The position numbers were made by a program, and so were the translations under genes. A model generated the notes under the pieces. It made no database searches. It was not told the origin of the DNA and worked only from the letters and a program-made list of their open reading frames with translations. Positions 45,010 to 54,031 of a stretch of 64,000 nucleotides of DNA are shown piece after piece (positions within the stretch are counted from its first letter, which is position 1; each line of letters starts with the position of its first letter). The stretch lies in NCBI RefSeq assembly GCF_028768465.1, contig NZ_CP118225.1, positions 1,531,001 through 1,595,000 of the forward strand, in the 5' to 3' direction. Origin of the DNA: Rhodopirellula sp. P2 (GTDB taxonomy: Bacteria; Planctomycetota; Planctomycetia; Pirellulales; Pirellulaceae).

Positions 45010-45336
45010 ATGGAAATTCAACTTTCGAAGGCTGCCGCGAACGACATTCGGGAAATTGAAACGTACACGCTGTCGAAGTTTGGCGCGTCGCAAACGCTCG
45101 ACTTTCTAGGAAAGCTCGAAGACGCTCTGACGCTCATCTCGACGCAGTCGGCAATGGGAACGCTTCGTCCAGAATTTGACCCGCCAAATCACCAGTTTCG
45201 CTATCAAGCTATTTTGAGAAGCTTTGTCGTGGTTTACGAGGAGCATGAAGGTCGTCTTCGCGTGGCTCGGATCATCCACGGATCTCGCAACCTGCTTTCG
45301 GAGCTTTTGCGCGAATGCGGTGATGGAACGGAATGA
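45010..45336 (+). CDS. ParE/RelE superfamily toxin
   Basis: 108 residues, ATG at 45010. Typical fold signature: LSKAAANDIREIETYTLSKFG, then GTLRPEFDPPNHQFRYQAIL, VVVYEEHEGRLRVARIIHGSRN. The Arg/His-Gly-x-Arg end (ARIIHGSRNL) fits ParE rather than a RelE ribonuclease triad. ParE toxins poison DNA gyrase; gyrB is present elsewhere in the window but not linked. Last gene of the toxin-antitoxin operon. Confidence 0.88.
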   Translation: MEIQLSKAAANDIREIETYTLSKFGASQTLDFLGKLEDALTLISTQSAMGTLRPEFDPPNHQFRYQAILRSFVVVYEEHEGRLRVARIIHGSRNLLSELLRECGDGTE

Positions 45337-45434
45337 GTTTTGGCACTCAGTTCAACAACAACAGCAGTCGCTCGTTTCCGCTACGGCAACTGCCTGAAAT
45401 CCCATGCAGGATTTTTGTGTCGATCCGAAGCTCG

Positions 45435-48400
45435 TTACCATTTGCAAAGTGAGTTGACGTAGGCAGAGCCTCCGTCTCGGTTCCAGCCATCGAGCTGGCT
45501 GGGTTCTTTGAGCTGCTGGCCACGTCGCATGGGAGTCACGATGAATCGGCTGTCGATGTCTGGGAGCGTCGTCATGTCGCCCCATAGTTTTTCGAACTGT
45601 GCGACCGGGAACACGTCTTCCTGTGCATGGCCCCAGCGTTTCTTGACTTCTTTGAGCGTGATGTAGGTTGGCAAGCGAGCGGCCATTTGGCGGACCGCAG
45701 AGTCAACTGCGGACGCATCGTTCAGTGAATTTCGATCCAAGCCAAAGGAGTCCAGCAGGGCGTCGATGTCGATCCAGGTCGTCATCGAGTTGTAGAACTT
45801 CAGCCCAAACTCGATTCGTTCGTCGGGCATCGCGAGTCCTTCGACCAATCGAGGCCGACCTGCGACGAGGGCCAGTCCGCCGCCGCGATCTTCCAGGCGG
45901 CGCGGGATGACTTCGTAGCTGAGGGTGGCTCCGGACTCGATGTGCAAGCCGAACAGTGCCGGGTCCACGTTGGCACCCAAAGTGTCGATGTTGTGCAACA
46001 TCAGATACCGAAGCGACGGTTGATCACGCAGCATCTGCGAGAGCACGCCATTGCGGAAAAGGTTGGGGATTTCGTACCAGTGACCGACCGGGTGCACGCA
46101 CTGTGCGGCGACGTTGTCGGTGTAGTCGGAGCCTTCTCCGGTTTGCTGCGCCCAGTTCGCAATCGCGGATCGGGCGCTTTCACGCATCTTTTGTTGTTGT
46201 TGGTCGAGAACCTGTTGAGCGGTTTCTTCCCACAGGAAGTGCAGGTCTCGAACCATGGGGACCATTCGCAACCCGACGCTGCGCCCACTGGAGACATGCA
46301 CCGGGCCGTTGTGGCCGTAGTTCTGGGTGCGATCCAAGACGGTGCGGATCGCTTCGTCTGTCATCCAGCTGGTCGTGATGACGTGGGGGATGACGCCGCC
46401 GTGCTGAGCGGTGGTGGCACGGTTCTTCGCCAAGTGAATTTCGAGGAAGCTTCGGTGCTTTCCCGCCAACCGGTGGAAGGGATGCAGGGCTTTGCAAACC
46501 CCTGCGCCCTGTGTCCAGCGACTGCCAACACCAGCCGCCAGCGTGATGACGCCGACTTGCCCGTCCGCGATGGCTTGGGAGCCAAGCTTGGCCAAGCGAT
46601 CATCCACGCCATCGCGAGTGTCAGTGACGTGGGCTGGTGTGACATCGGTGATTTTGAGATCGCGAGAGAGTCGGTTGGCGGCCAAGCCAAACTTTCCGGC
46701 TCGCATGTCGGCCCGGATCTGCTCGTGTTGAGCCCGGTCAAAGCCGCTCCGTTTCAGGATTGCGGCAAGCGAATCAGCATTCGTTGGCGGAGCATCGTTC
46801 TTTTCGTTTTCGGCTTGGCTGTTCGATGGCAGAACGCTTCGAAGCAGCAACGCTGCATTGGCCTCGTGATCGCTTGGATCGCTGCAGCGTCGTGAGATGC
46901 CCGCAAGTTCTTCGCGGGTTTGAGGGGATAGCTCACGCAGTGGTTTGCGAAGCCACTTGGGCATCATCAAGGCGTAGTACTTTTGCGGCAGGCCCGCAGA
47001 TTGGGGCGGCAGTAATTCTGCGAATGTGCCGTGGTCGTTGATCTGAAAGTCGTAGACAACCGGATCCATGGCGAACGGCAGCGCGGTTTCCAATTCCCGT
47101 TTGACCGTCACCATCTCTTGGCTGAGCCAATCCTGGGCGGCTTGTTTGATGCTGGGGTCAAAGATGAATCCCATGCCGCCGCCGGACATGCCGCCCAGCA
47201 TCCAGAATCCCCAGAATTGATCACCATATTGCTGACGGCAACGCTGGATCATCACGTCGGTGAATCGGTTGGTCGCCCAGGGGATGATGGTCTGCAGAGG
47301 GCCTTCGAAGTTCTTGGTCGTCAGTGATCCGAGACGACGGATGTCACCTTGTTGCAGTGCATCGACCACCTCGTCGTAGATCGTCATTGCTTCTTGACGG
47401 CCGATCCATTGGTCGCGGCCACGAACGAGGTAGTGCTCGGTGACCATCTCGAGGATTGGGCCGACGTTCTGAGCCATGCCGCCGTGCACGACGACCAACG
47501 AGTCCTGCAGTTTTTGGCGAGCTTCGGTGCTGATGTGGTCTTCGCCGAGGACCTCGTGGTCGGGCATCAGACGCCCGCGGCTGATACCCAATTCAGGGTC
47601 GCCTTCGCCTGCCACTTGCCCACAGATGAGTTTGATGCCAGGCCACACGCCGCCGGAATCTTGCCAACCACCACCGCTGCCGCCGATCCATTCACCCAGA
47701 ATCGCGCGGGCGGCGATCAAACGCCGATCGGTTTCCGTCAGCACACCTTCGAGCGACTGGATTTGACCGGTTGCTCGCATCAGGTTGCTGATCAGCGAAC
47801 CGAGCAGGTTGGTTGACACCGCGAGTCGTGAGCCTTTGGGGATGTCATTGATTTTGGAAACCAGTTCCAGCCCTTTGCCGCGGCCGACCACTCGTTCAAG
47901 CAGTGAGGCCATGTCGGATCCGCAGCCTTCCAAGCCCGGAGGGACGACACCGGCGGCGATCACGGCGGCTTTGAGCAGTCCCAGGTAGTCCCTGGCGAAA
48001 TCGAACATCTCGGCGACCGTCGTGACTTCGACACTGGCGTTGAGGTCAACGCTGACCAATCGAAACACCGGTTGATCAATCACTCGCAAGTAAGTTTCGA
48101 TTGGCGGTCGTACCTTTTCGTCCCGCCCGCGAACACCGAGGTCGACGGAAACGTTGATGACTCGGGCGCCTTCGGGGTAGTCCATTCCCAGAAAGAAGAT
48201 GTCGCTCCAGGCGGAATGCGAGACATCCATTCGCACGGCGGTGGTTTCTTTCAAGACCGGCGAAAGGTGCGGGCTGTCTTGGGTCGGCAACAGTTCCTTG
48301 CGGATTCGCAGCGGATGCTCGGCAACATGCCCCAAACGGAACATCCATTGGTTGCCGCGAACCGTGCGGACACTGTGGCGGACTTGATCGGCGAGTGTTT

Positions 48401-48794
48401 GGAAACCCAGTTCGTGATACGCCGCCGCGAGTGCGCTGGCCAAGGAGTCGCTGGGGCCGTCGGCGGATTGAACCTCGAGGAACTCGTCGATGGCTTCTTG
48501 GAAACGTCGGCCGAGCAAGTGTTCGTAGCCTTCGAACGGGATGCTTCCGGAGACCGATTGATCGAGACGCGGTGGCAGGTGATAGCGATAGATCGCGGAC
48601 AAAAAGAACAACGCTCGAACGCGTTGGTACAAGTTTTCTTCTTGGCGACGAAAACGATCGAGCTGATCGATGTGTTGGAGGAGGTCGTTGAGCGTGGCGT
48701 CCTCGATCAGTGATTCCAGCGAGCGATCTCGCAGTTCAGCTTGATCGGTCGTGATGGTTTCAATCAGCGAATTCAGGGAGCGAAGTTCCGGCAT
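45435..48794 (-). CDS. GHMP sugar kinase fused to UDPGP-family uridylyltransferase
   Basis: 1119 residues, ATG at 48794. Residues 1-180 are helical and unassigned. Residues 190-560 match the GHMP-kinase half of fucokinase-type enzymes: IPKGSRLAVSTNLLGSLI (the ATP-loop, normally GSGLGTSS), GGGWQDSGGVWPGIKL (374-389), QQGDIRRLGSLTTKNFEG and GGMSGGGMGFIFDP (534-547). Residues 740-1119 are a UDP-glucose/UDP-sugar pyrophosphorylase: ITLAAGVGSRWTQGAGVCKAL (cut by eye at about 750-770), HVITTSWMTDEAIR and MLHNIDTLGANVDP. Kinase plus pyrophosphorylase would turn a free sugar into a nucleotide sugar. The order is reversed compared with animal and Bacteroides FKP. Forms an operon with the upstream transferase-like gene. 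Confidence 0.78.
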   Translation of the reverse strand: MPELRSLNSLIETITTDQAELRDRSLESLIEDATLNDLLQHIDQLDRFRRQEENLYQRVRALFFLSAIYRYHLPPRLDQSVSGSIPFEGYEHLLGRRFQEAIDEFLEVQSADGPSDSLASALAAAYHELGFQTLADQVRHSVRTVRGNQWMFRLGHVAEHPLRIRKELLPTQDSPHLSPVLKETTAVRMDVSHSAWSDIFFLGMDYPEGARVINVSVDLGVRGRDEKVRPPIETYLRVIDQPVFRLVSVDLNASVEVTTVAEMFDFARDYLGLLKAAVIAAGVVPPGLEGCGSDMASLLERVVGRGKGLELVSKINDIPKGSRLAVSTNLLGSLISNLMRATGQIQSLEGVLTETDRRLIAARAILGEWIGGSGGGWQDSGGVWPGIKLICGQVAGEGDPELGISRGRLMPDHEVLGEDHISTEARQKLQDSLVVVHGGMAQNVGPILEMVTEHYLVRGRDQWIGRQEAMTIYDEVVDALQQGDIRRLGSLTTKNFEGPLQTIIPWATNRFTDVMIQRCRQQYGDQFWGFWMLGGMSGGGMGFIFDPSIKQAAQDWLSQEMVTVKRELETALPFAMDPVVYDFQINDHGTFAELLPPQSAGLPQKYYALMMPKWLRKPLRELSPQTREELAGISRRCSDPSDHEANAALLLRSVLPSNSQAENEKNDAPPTNADSLAAILKRSGFDRAQHEQIRADMRAGKFGLAANRLSRDLKITDVTPAHVTDTRDGVDDRLAKLGSQAIADGQVGVITLAAGVGSRWTQGAGVCKALHPFHRLAGKHRSFLEIHLAKNRATTAQHGGVIPHVITTSWMTDEAIRTVLDRTQNYGHNGPVHVSSGRSVGLRMVPMVRDLHFLWEETAQQVLDQQQQKMRESARSAIANWAQQTGEGSDYTDNVAAQCVHPVGHWYEIPNLFRNGVLSQMLRDQPSLRYLMLHNIDTLGANVDPALFGLHIESGATLSYEVIPRRLEDRGGGLALVAGRPRLVEGLAMPDERIEFGLKFYNSMTTWIDIDALLDSFGLDRNSLNDASAVDSAVRQMAARLPTYITLKEVKKRWGHAQEDVFPVAQFEKLWGDMTTLPDIDSRFIVTPMRRGQQLKEPSQLDGWNRDGGSAYVNSLCKW

Positions 48795-49696
48795 CAGTTG
48801 GATCCTTCTGGTGTCGATGATTCCGCCGAAGGCTTGGACGCCGGCGCGACGGGCGACTCCGTTCGTGTGGCCAACAGTTCGACCAATTCGGTTAGCAGGA
48901 GATCTCGGTCACGTCCCGACAAGCCGATTGCCAACTGGGCGATCAGGACGCCGTACTGTTCGCCAATGTTGTAGCGGCGACCTTGCAGTTGATACGCGAG
49001 GTACTTTCCGCGGTGAGGGAGTTTGGCGGCCGCGTCGGAAAGTGATGGGCGTTCCATGCACTTGTCAGCCACGACTTCATGCAGGCATTCCATGACCGCA
49101 GGAGTCAGAACGTGCATGCCGAAGTAGCCGAGGTAGTATCCGCTTCGCAGGCCCGGCGTGATCAGCGATTGCTCGGCGAGCGTTGGGGTCGGTTTTTCGA
49201 CGACAGTGCGAACGTCATACAGGCCATCGAAGCGCGGCACGCTGGCTCCACCGACAATGCCAAAGTACGGCAGGCGATGTTCGCGTGTGGATTGGACCGC
49301 GGACACCGGGCAAGCGTGTTGCTCGGCCATCTGAATCAATTGAGCGGCACAACTTCTCGACGTTGCGGACAGATACAGGTGGTCGCTCACCAGGTGCAGG
49401 AACGCGTCGTCGCCGCAAAATGATTCGGCTTGCAGGATGGCATCGGCATAGCCGAGGGGGTGTTCTTGATGAACAAAGTGCAGGTTGCCGAGGGAACCAC
49501 CGGCGGCCTTTCGGTAGTTGTCCTCGTCACCGGGTTGGATCACGACGCAGATCTCTTCCACACCCGCCGAAAGAGTTTCTTCGACGATCAATTGGAGTGC
49601 CGTTTTCTCTTCGCCCGAACCGTCCACCAAGCGTTGCAGCGGGAGGGTGTTCTGGTTGGGGGCTGCGGCGGTGATGACCGCTTTTCGAACTCGCAT
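48794..49696 (-). CDS. GalU/RmlA-like nucleotidyltransferase with altered nucleotide loop
   Basis: 300 residues from ATG at 49696. The Rossmann-like transferase fold is recognisable: KAVITAAA, ICVVIQPGDEDNYRK, HQEHPLGYADAILQAESF, FLHLVSDHLYL and TVVEKPTP. But where GalU has GxGTRxxP, this protein has ITAAAPNQNTLPLQRLVD, so the Gly-rich loop and its Arg are missing. It may be a regulatory or inactive partner of the fused downstream enzyme, or a divergent transferase. Its TGA shares its A with the downstream ATG (TGATG), indicating coupled translation. Confidence 0.78.
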   Translation of the reverse strand: MRVRKAVITAAAPNQNTLPLQRLVDGSGEEKTALQLIVEETLSAGVEEICVVIQPGDEDNYRKAAGGSLGNLHFVHQEHPLGYADAILQAESFCGDDAFLHLVSDHLYLSATSRSCAAQLIQMAEQHACPVSAVQSTREHRLPYFGIVGGASVPRFDGLYDVRTVVEKPTPTLAEQSLITPGLRSGYYLGYFGMHVLTPAVMECLHEVVADKCMERPSLSDAAAKLPHRGKYLAYQLQGRRYNIGEQYGVLIAQLAIGLSGRDRDLLLTELVELLATRTESPVAPASKPSAESSTPEGSN

Positions 49697-49880
49697 GGGT
49701 CGGTCTTGCAGAAAAGGAAAAGGCCTTGGTTGGGTGCTTCGACCCACAGAATAGTCGAGGTGCCCGAGACCGCCACCGGATCAAACCAATCGGGGAGTCC
49801 GAGAGCAGGTTCCCCCGCCGCGGGAACGGTCAGCTATCCTGTTGACGCTAGCGTTTGGATGGACTGTGTCGGTTGTTCCA

Positions 49881-51755
49881 ATGGCGCGGCGGCAGTTCGA
49901 TGGTCTCTGGATACGAAGGTTGGTCGTGAGCATTCTCACCCATTTACGCGATGTTGTGATCGGGGCGTTGTGTTTGGCGTCTTGGGTTGGTGTGGGAGGG
50001 TCTTGCCGAGCCGACTCCGATGCACGTCCCAATGTGTTGGTCATTTTGACGGACGATCAGGGCTGGGGGGATCTCAGCCTGCATGGCAATCCCAACTTGC
50101 AAACGCCGCACATTGATTCGTTGGCTCGCGATGGCGTGCAGATTCAAAACTTTTACGTGTGCGCGGTTTGCTCACCGACTCGAGCGGAATTTTTGACGGG
50201 TCGGTATCACACTCGGTCGGGGGTGTTCAGCACGTCAGCGGGCGGCGAGCGGATCGACGCGGCCGAGCGGACCATCGGGGATGCGTTTCAAAATGCGGGG
50301 TACGCGACCGCGGCCTTTGGGAAATGGCACTCGGGAATGCAGGCACCGTATCATCCCAACTCACGCGGGTTTGAGGAGTTTTACGGTTTCTGCTCTGGCC
50401 ACTGGGGCAACTATTTTTCGCCGATGCTGGAACACAATGGCGAAATCGTGCAGGGCAAAGGGTTCATCGTCGACGACCTGACAAACCACGCGATCGATTT
50501 CATGGAGCAGCATCGAACCGACCCATTCTTTGTTTATCTGCCATTGAACACACCGCATTCGCCGATGCAGGTTCCCGATGAAGATTGGAAGGAATTCGAA
50601 GGCAAGGACATTGTTCCCGACCCCAGTCCCGAGAACGCCAAGCAGGAAGATCTCCAGCACACGCGGGCGGCGCTCGCATTGTGTGAGAACATTGATGACA
50701 ACGTTGGGCGGTTGTTGGAGGCCTTGGACCGATTGTCGCTTTCTGAAAACACGATCGTGGTGTTCTTCTGTGACAACGGGCCGAACGGATCTCGGTTCAA
50801 CGGCGGGTTAAGAGGCCGCAAGGGAGCGGTTCACGAGGGCGGGTTGCGCTCGCCTTGCTTGATTCGGTACCCGGAGGAAATCCAAGCCGGTCGAACGGTC
50901 GGGGGGATCGCGGGAGCGATCGATCTGTTCCCGACCCTGGCCGATCTGTGCGGCGTCGAGGTGGGTGCCACCGCGGGACCGCTGGACGGCATGTCGCTGA
51001 AGGGCGTGTTGAATGATCCGAAGGAGGTGCCAGTTCAACGTTTGATTTTCACCGCTTGGAAGGGAAAGCTCAGCGTTCGATCGAACCAGTATCGCTATCA
51101 CCCAAACGGCGACCTGTTTGATTTGCAAGCGGACCCAGGGGAAACGCGATCGGTCGCGAAGGAGCATCCTGAAACAGCGGCGCGAATGAAACGGGCGCTC
51201 GAGGATTGGGCGCAAGAAACCAAGCCTCGTGAGCGGAACTACACCGAGGAGCAGGTCTTTCCGGTCGGGCATCCCGACCAGGTGTGGACACAGCTTCCCG
51301 CTCGCGACGCGCAGGCGACCGGTCAGGTTCGCCGCAGCAATCGGTTTCCCAACAGCAGCTACATGACTCATTGGCATTCGGAGGAGGATGCCGTCACTTG
51401 GGACGTCGATGTGTTGGCCGGCGGGCAGTTTGAGGTGGAGGTGCACTACGCTTGTCCCGAGTCAGCGGTGGGGACGCAGTTGAATTTGGAATGGAAGCAG
51501 GGCAACCGCACGGCGGCGACCGAGTCGGTTGTCACCGTGGCCAATCCCTCGGGGGCCATTCATTTGGACAAGGATCGGTCGAAGCGGGTGGAAAGCGACG
51601 AGAAGCGATGGGCAAAAATGTCGCTCGGGCGGATCACTTTGTCGGAGGGCAGGGGGCGCCTGTCATTGACCTGCCCAAGAATCATGGGCGAGGATGGGGA
51701 GCGTCGAGGCGTGGAGATTCGGCTGATGATGCTGCATCGTGTTCCCGCTGAATGA
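49881..51755 (+). CDS. Formylglycine-dependent sulfatase, exported
   Basis: 624 residues from ATG at 49881; GTG at 49926 and TTG at 49842 are alternatives. A signal peptide lies within VVIGALCLASWVGVGGSC. NVLVILTDDQGWGD gives the metal-binding Asp pair; CSPTRAEFLTGR carries Cys97, the residue converted to formylglycine; later GKWHSG, PFFVYLPLNTPHSP and VVFFCDNGPNG complete the site. The last 130 residues form a separate beta domain after a linker. It removes sulfate from a sulfated polysaccharide in the periplasm or outside the cell, as in the large planctomycete sulfatase sets. The substrate cannot be told. Modified by a formylglycine-generating enzyme elsewhere. Confidence 0.9.
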   Translation: MARRQFDGLWIRRLVVSILTHLRDVVIGALCLASWVGVGGSCRADSDARPNVLVILTDDQGWGDLSLHGNPNLQTPHIDSLARDGVQIQNFYVCAVCSPTRAEFLTGRYHTRSGVFSTSAGGERIDAAERTIGDAFQNAGYATAAFGKWHSGMQAPYHPNSRGFEEFYGFCSGHWGNYFSPMLEHNGEIVQGKGFIVDDLTNHAIDFMEQHRTDPFFVYLPLNTPHSPMQVPDEDWKEFEGKDIVPDPSPENAKQEDLQHTRAALALCENIDDNVGRLLEALDRLSLSENTIVVFFCDNGPNGSRFNGGLRGRKGAVHEGGLRSPCLIRYPEEIQAGRTVGGIAGAIDLFPTLADLCGVEVGATAGPLDGMSLKGVLNDPKEVPVQRLIFTAWKGKLSVRSNQYRYHPNGDLFDLQADPGETRSVAKEHPETAARMKRALEDWAQETKPRERNYTEEQVFPVGHPDQVWTQLPARDAQATGQVRRSNRFPNSSYMTHWHSEEDAVTWDVDVLAGGQFEVEVHYACPESAVGTQLNLEWKQGNRTAATESVVTVANPSGAIHLDKDRSKRVESDEKRWAKMSLGRITLSEGRGRLSLTCPRIMGEDGERRGVEIRLMMLHRVPAE

Positions 51756-51780
51756 GCGACCCCTTCGAAAAGCAAGCAGA

Positions 51781-52590
51781 ATGACGGAATCGGAAAAGAG
51801 AAAATCGCGTATCACCACTCGAACGCTGCAGCGCATGCGGGAACGTGGTGAGCGGATCACGATGCTGACGGCGTACGATTTTCCAACCGCGAAAATTTTG
51901 GATGAAGCCGGTGTCGACGTTCTGCTGGTTGGCGACACCGTCGGCATGGTCGTTCAGGGGCACTCGACGACGTTGCCCGTGACGATGGATCAAATGATCT
52001 ATCATGCCGAAATGGTCGGTCGGGCAGCGGAGCACGCGATGGTGGTGGTTGATTTGCCCTTTCCTGATGGCCAGCTCGATTTGCTCCACAGTGTCCGCTG
52101 TGGGGCTCGCGTGCTGAAAGAAACGCAGTGTCACGCGGTCAAGTTGGAAGGCGGGGCTGAGCAAGCCGAGCGGATCCAGGCGATGGTCGGTGCTGGGATC
52201 CCGGTGATGGCACACATTGGGCTGCGTCCGCAAAATATTCACGTGGAAGGTGGCTATCGATTGCAGCGTGACATCGAGCGATTGGTGGCGGACGCCAAAG
52301 CCGCCGAGGCCGCCGGCGCATTCGTGGTTTTGATTGAGTGTGTGCCCAGTGAAGCCGCCGCCGCGATCACCGCTGCCGTGAGTGTGCCAACGATTGGCAT
52401 TGGTGCGGGACGAGACGTTTCGGGGCAAGTCTTGGTGACCCATGACATCCTGGGGCTGACATCGGGTTACACGCCCAAGTTCACTCGGTTGTTCGCCGAT
52501 GTTGGCAACACCATCCGAGAGGCGGCCAAGTCGTACTGCGAAGAAGTGAAGGCAGCGAGTTTTCCCAGCGACGCCGAATCGTTTGAGTGA
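51781..52590 (+). CDS. panB: 3-methyl-2-oxobutanoate hydroxymethyltransferase
   Basis: 269 residues from ATG at 51781; the in-frame start further up overlaps the sulfatase end. The barrel signatures are present: ITMLTAYDFPTAKILDEAG, VDVLLVGDTVGMVVQGH, VKLEGGAE, PVMAHIGLRPQ and ECVPSEAAAAIT, with VPTIGIGAGRDVSGQVLV near the end. It transfers a hydroxymethyl group from methylenetetrahydrofolate to alpha-ketoisovalerate, the first committed step of pantothenate/CoA synthesis. It starts 25 bases after the sulfatase stop. Confidence 0.95.
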   Translation: MTESEKRKSRITTRTLQRMRERGERITMLTAYDFPTAKILDEAGVDVLLVGDTVGMVVQGHSTTLPVTMDQMIYHAEMVGRAAEHAMVVVDLPFPDGQLDLLHSVRCGARVLKETQCHAVKLEGGAEQAERIQAMVGAGIPVMAHIGLRPQNIHVEGGYRLQRDIERLVADAKAAEAAGAFVVLIECVPSEAAAAITAAVSVPTIGIGAGRDVSGQVLVTHDILGLTSGYTPKFTRLFADVGNTIREAAKSYCEEVKAASFPSDAESFE

Positions 52591-52653
52591 TTCACGACGG
52601 CGCCGTCACTGAATTAGAAGCCGTATTGATTTCCCCAACATTGAGAATGCAAC

Positions 52654-53355
52654 ATGCAAGTATTTGATTCTTTGGATGAACTTTCCAACGCCGCCGCGGA
52701 CGCTTTTTGCAAATTGGCGAAAGAAGCGATCGAGCAGCGGGGCGTGTTCCGGGTGACGTTGTCCGGTGGTTCGACCCCCAAGCGTCTGTATGAATTGCTG
52801 GCGACCAAAGAGTTGCCGTGGCAAAACATCGAGTTCTACTGGGGCGACGAACGCAACGTCACGGAAGACAATTTGGACAGCAATTACCGGATGGTTCGGG
52901 AAGCGTTGCTGTCGCACTTGCCAGCGGATTCGTTGCGTGCGTTTCCGGTGCCGGTGGATCCGGATAACCCGGCGGCCACCGCGGAAGCCTACGAGAAAAC
53001 ACTGCGAGAAACGTTTCCGGGTGCCGATGTGCCGACGTGGGATTTGGCGCTGTTGGGAATGGGCGATGACGCGCACACGGCGTCGTTGTTTCCTGAAACC
53101 AAGGCGATCGAGCAGAACGATCGCTGGTTCGTGGAGAACTGGGTTCCGAAAATGGAAACCTATCGCTACACGTTGACCGCACCCGCGATCAACTCCGCTC
53201 GGCAGCGTTGGTTCTTGATCGGTGGAGCGAACAAGCGTCAGGCTCTCGCGAGTGTCCGAAGTTCCGCCAACGATCTCCCCGCCGCGTTGTTTCCGTCGCG
53301 ATTGATCGAGTCACCAACTTGGTTTGTGACGCGCGACGCCGTCGCGATTGCTTAA
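52654..53355 (+). CDS. pgl: 6-phosphogluconolactonase
   Basis: 233 residues, ATG at 52654. FRVTLSGGSTPKRLYELLA, IEFYWGDERNV and LLGMGDDAHTASLFPET are the family's signatures (the last contains the catalytic His region). It hydrolyses 6-phosphogluconolactone in the pentose phosphate pathway. The last codons are Ala-Ile-Ala and the TAA stop is the first trinucleotide of a palindromic repeat (TAAGCAGGTACGCAGG). Confidence 0.93.
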   Translation: MQVFDSLDELSNAAADAFCKLAKEAIEQRGVFRVTLSGGSTPKRLYELLATKELPWQNIEFYWGDERNVTEDNLDSNYRMVREALLSHLPADSLRAFPVPVDPDNPAATAEAYEKTLRETFPGADVPTWDLALLGMGDDAHTASLFPETKAIEQNDRWFVENWVPKMETYRYTLTAPAINSARQRWFLIGGANKRQALASVRSSANDLPAALFPSRLIESPTWFVTRDAVAIA

Positions 53356-53479
53356 GCAGGTACGCAGGTGTCATCGGGTATGTGAGCCGTTGGCGTTAGC
53401 CACGGTTTTCACGCGTAACCGGGGCTAACGCCCAAACGGCTCACATGGTTGTGCCCGATCATTCCAGCCGACCTGCTTA
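53353..53479. repeat. TAAGCAGGT-ended palindromic element joining two stop codons
   Basis: Both ends read TAAGCAGGT inward (53353-53361 on plus, 53479-53471 on minus). The core is an inverted repeat GTGAGCCGTTGGCGTTAGCC (53382 onward) with GGCTAACGCCCAAACGGCTCAC (ending 53444; quoted only in part), separated by ACGGTTTTCACGCGTAACCG. The left TAA ends pgl and the right TAA ends the DUF4112 gene. Confidence 0.85.
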
Positions 53480-53986
53480 GAACAGGTTCATGATCGCGTT
53501 GATGCACCACACAAAGATCATCACCATCAACCCCAGCAGGACGATGAGGGTGATCACGATGGCCATCAGGATCGGCCAAATGCTGCGTCGATGTTTGTCC
53601 TCGACGTAGTACTCCCGCAACAACAGCAGGTTGCGGTGGTTGGCTTTGTAGAACAAGTCAAAGAGGTTGCCCAAGATGGGAATGGTTCCGACCAAGGCAT
53701 CCAGGCCCACGTTGCCCAGCATTCTCAGCACCAGTCTTGGGCTGGCACCATTTTTCGCCATGGTTGCGATCAAGATTCCCGAAAGGCCCATGCTGATCGC
53801 ATCGCCGGCACCGGGGACAAGGCCAAGGATGAAGTCCAGGCCGAAGCGGACCTTTGTTCCGGGAATACGAAAGCGGGTGTCCAGCAATCGACTGTAGCGA
53901 TCGACCCAACGCAGCGATGGATGGCTGAGTTGCACCTCCGTTAAAACAGCCGATTCACCGGTGAGCGATTGGGAGGCAGATTTCAT
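53477..53986 (-). CDS. DUF4112 membrane protein
   Basis: 169 residues, ATG at 53986. The conserved DUF4112 region runs LDTRFRIPGTKVRFGLDFI, GLVPGAGDAISMGLSG, and NVGLDALVGTIPILGNLFDLFYKANHRN, which includes two short membrane-associated segments. A C-terminal membrane helix (PILMAIVITLIVLLGLMVMIF) follows. Function unknown. Convergent with pgl; its TAA is the end of the palindromic element between them. Confidence 0.87.
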   Translation of the reverse strand: MKSASQSLTGESAVLTEVQLSHPSLRWVDRYSRLLDTRFRIPGTKVRFGLDFILGLVPGAGDAISMGLSGILIATMAKNGASPRLVLRMLGNVGLDALVGTIPILGNLFDLFYKANHRNLLLLREYYVEDKHRRSIWPILMAIVITLIVLLGLMVMIFVWCINAIMNLF

Positions 53987-54031
53987 GAGCGTGGTTGGTC
54001 TTGAGGTGGGCGGTTGTTCCAGCCTGCGTCT

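Noticed and set aside
45397-45416. AAATCC/GGATTT hairpin with T-run between parE and the fused kinase gene
   Set aside because: Only a 6-bp weak stem; it could be a terminator, but support is too thin.
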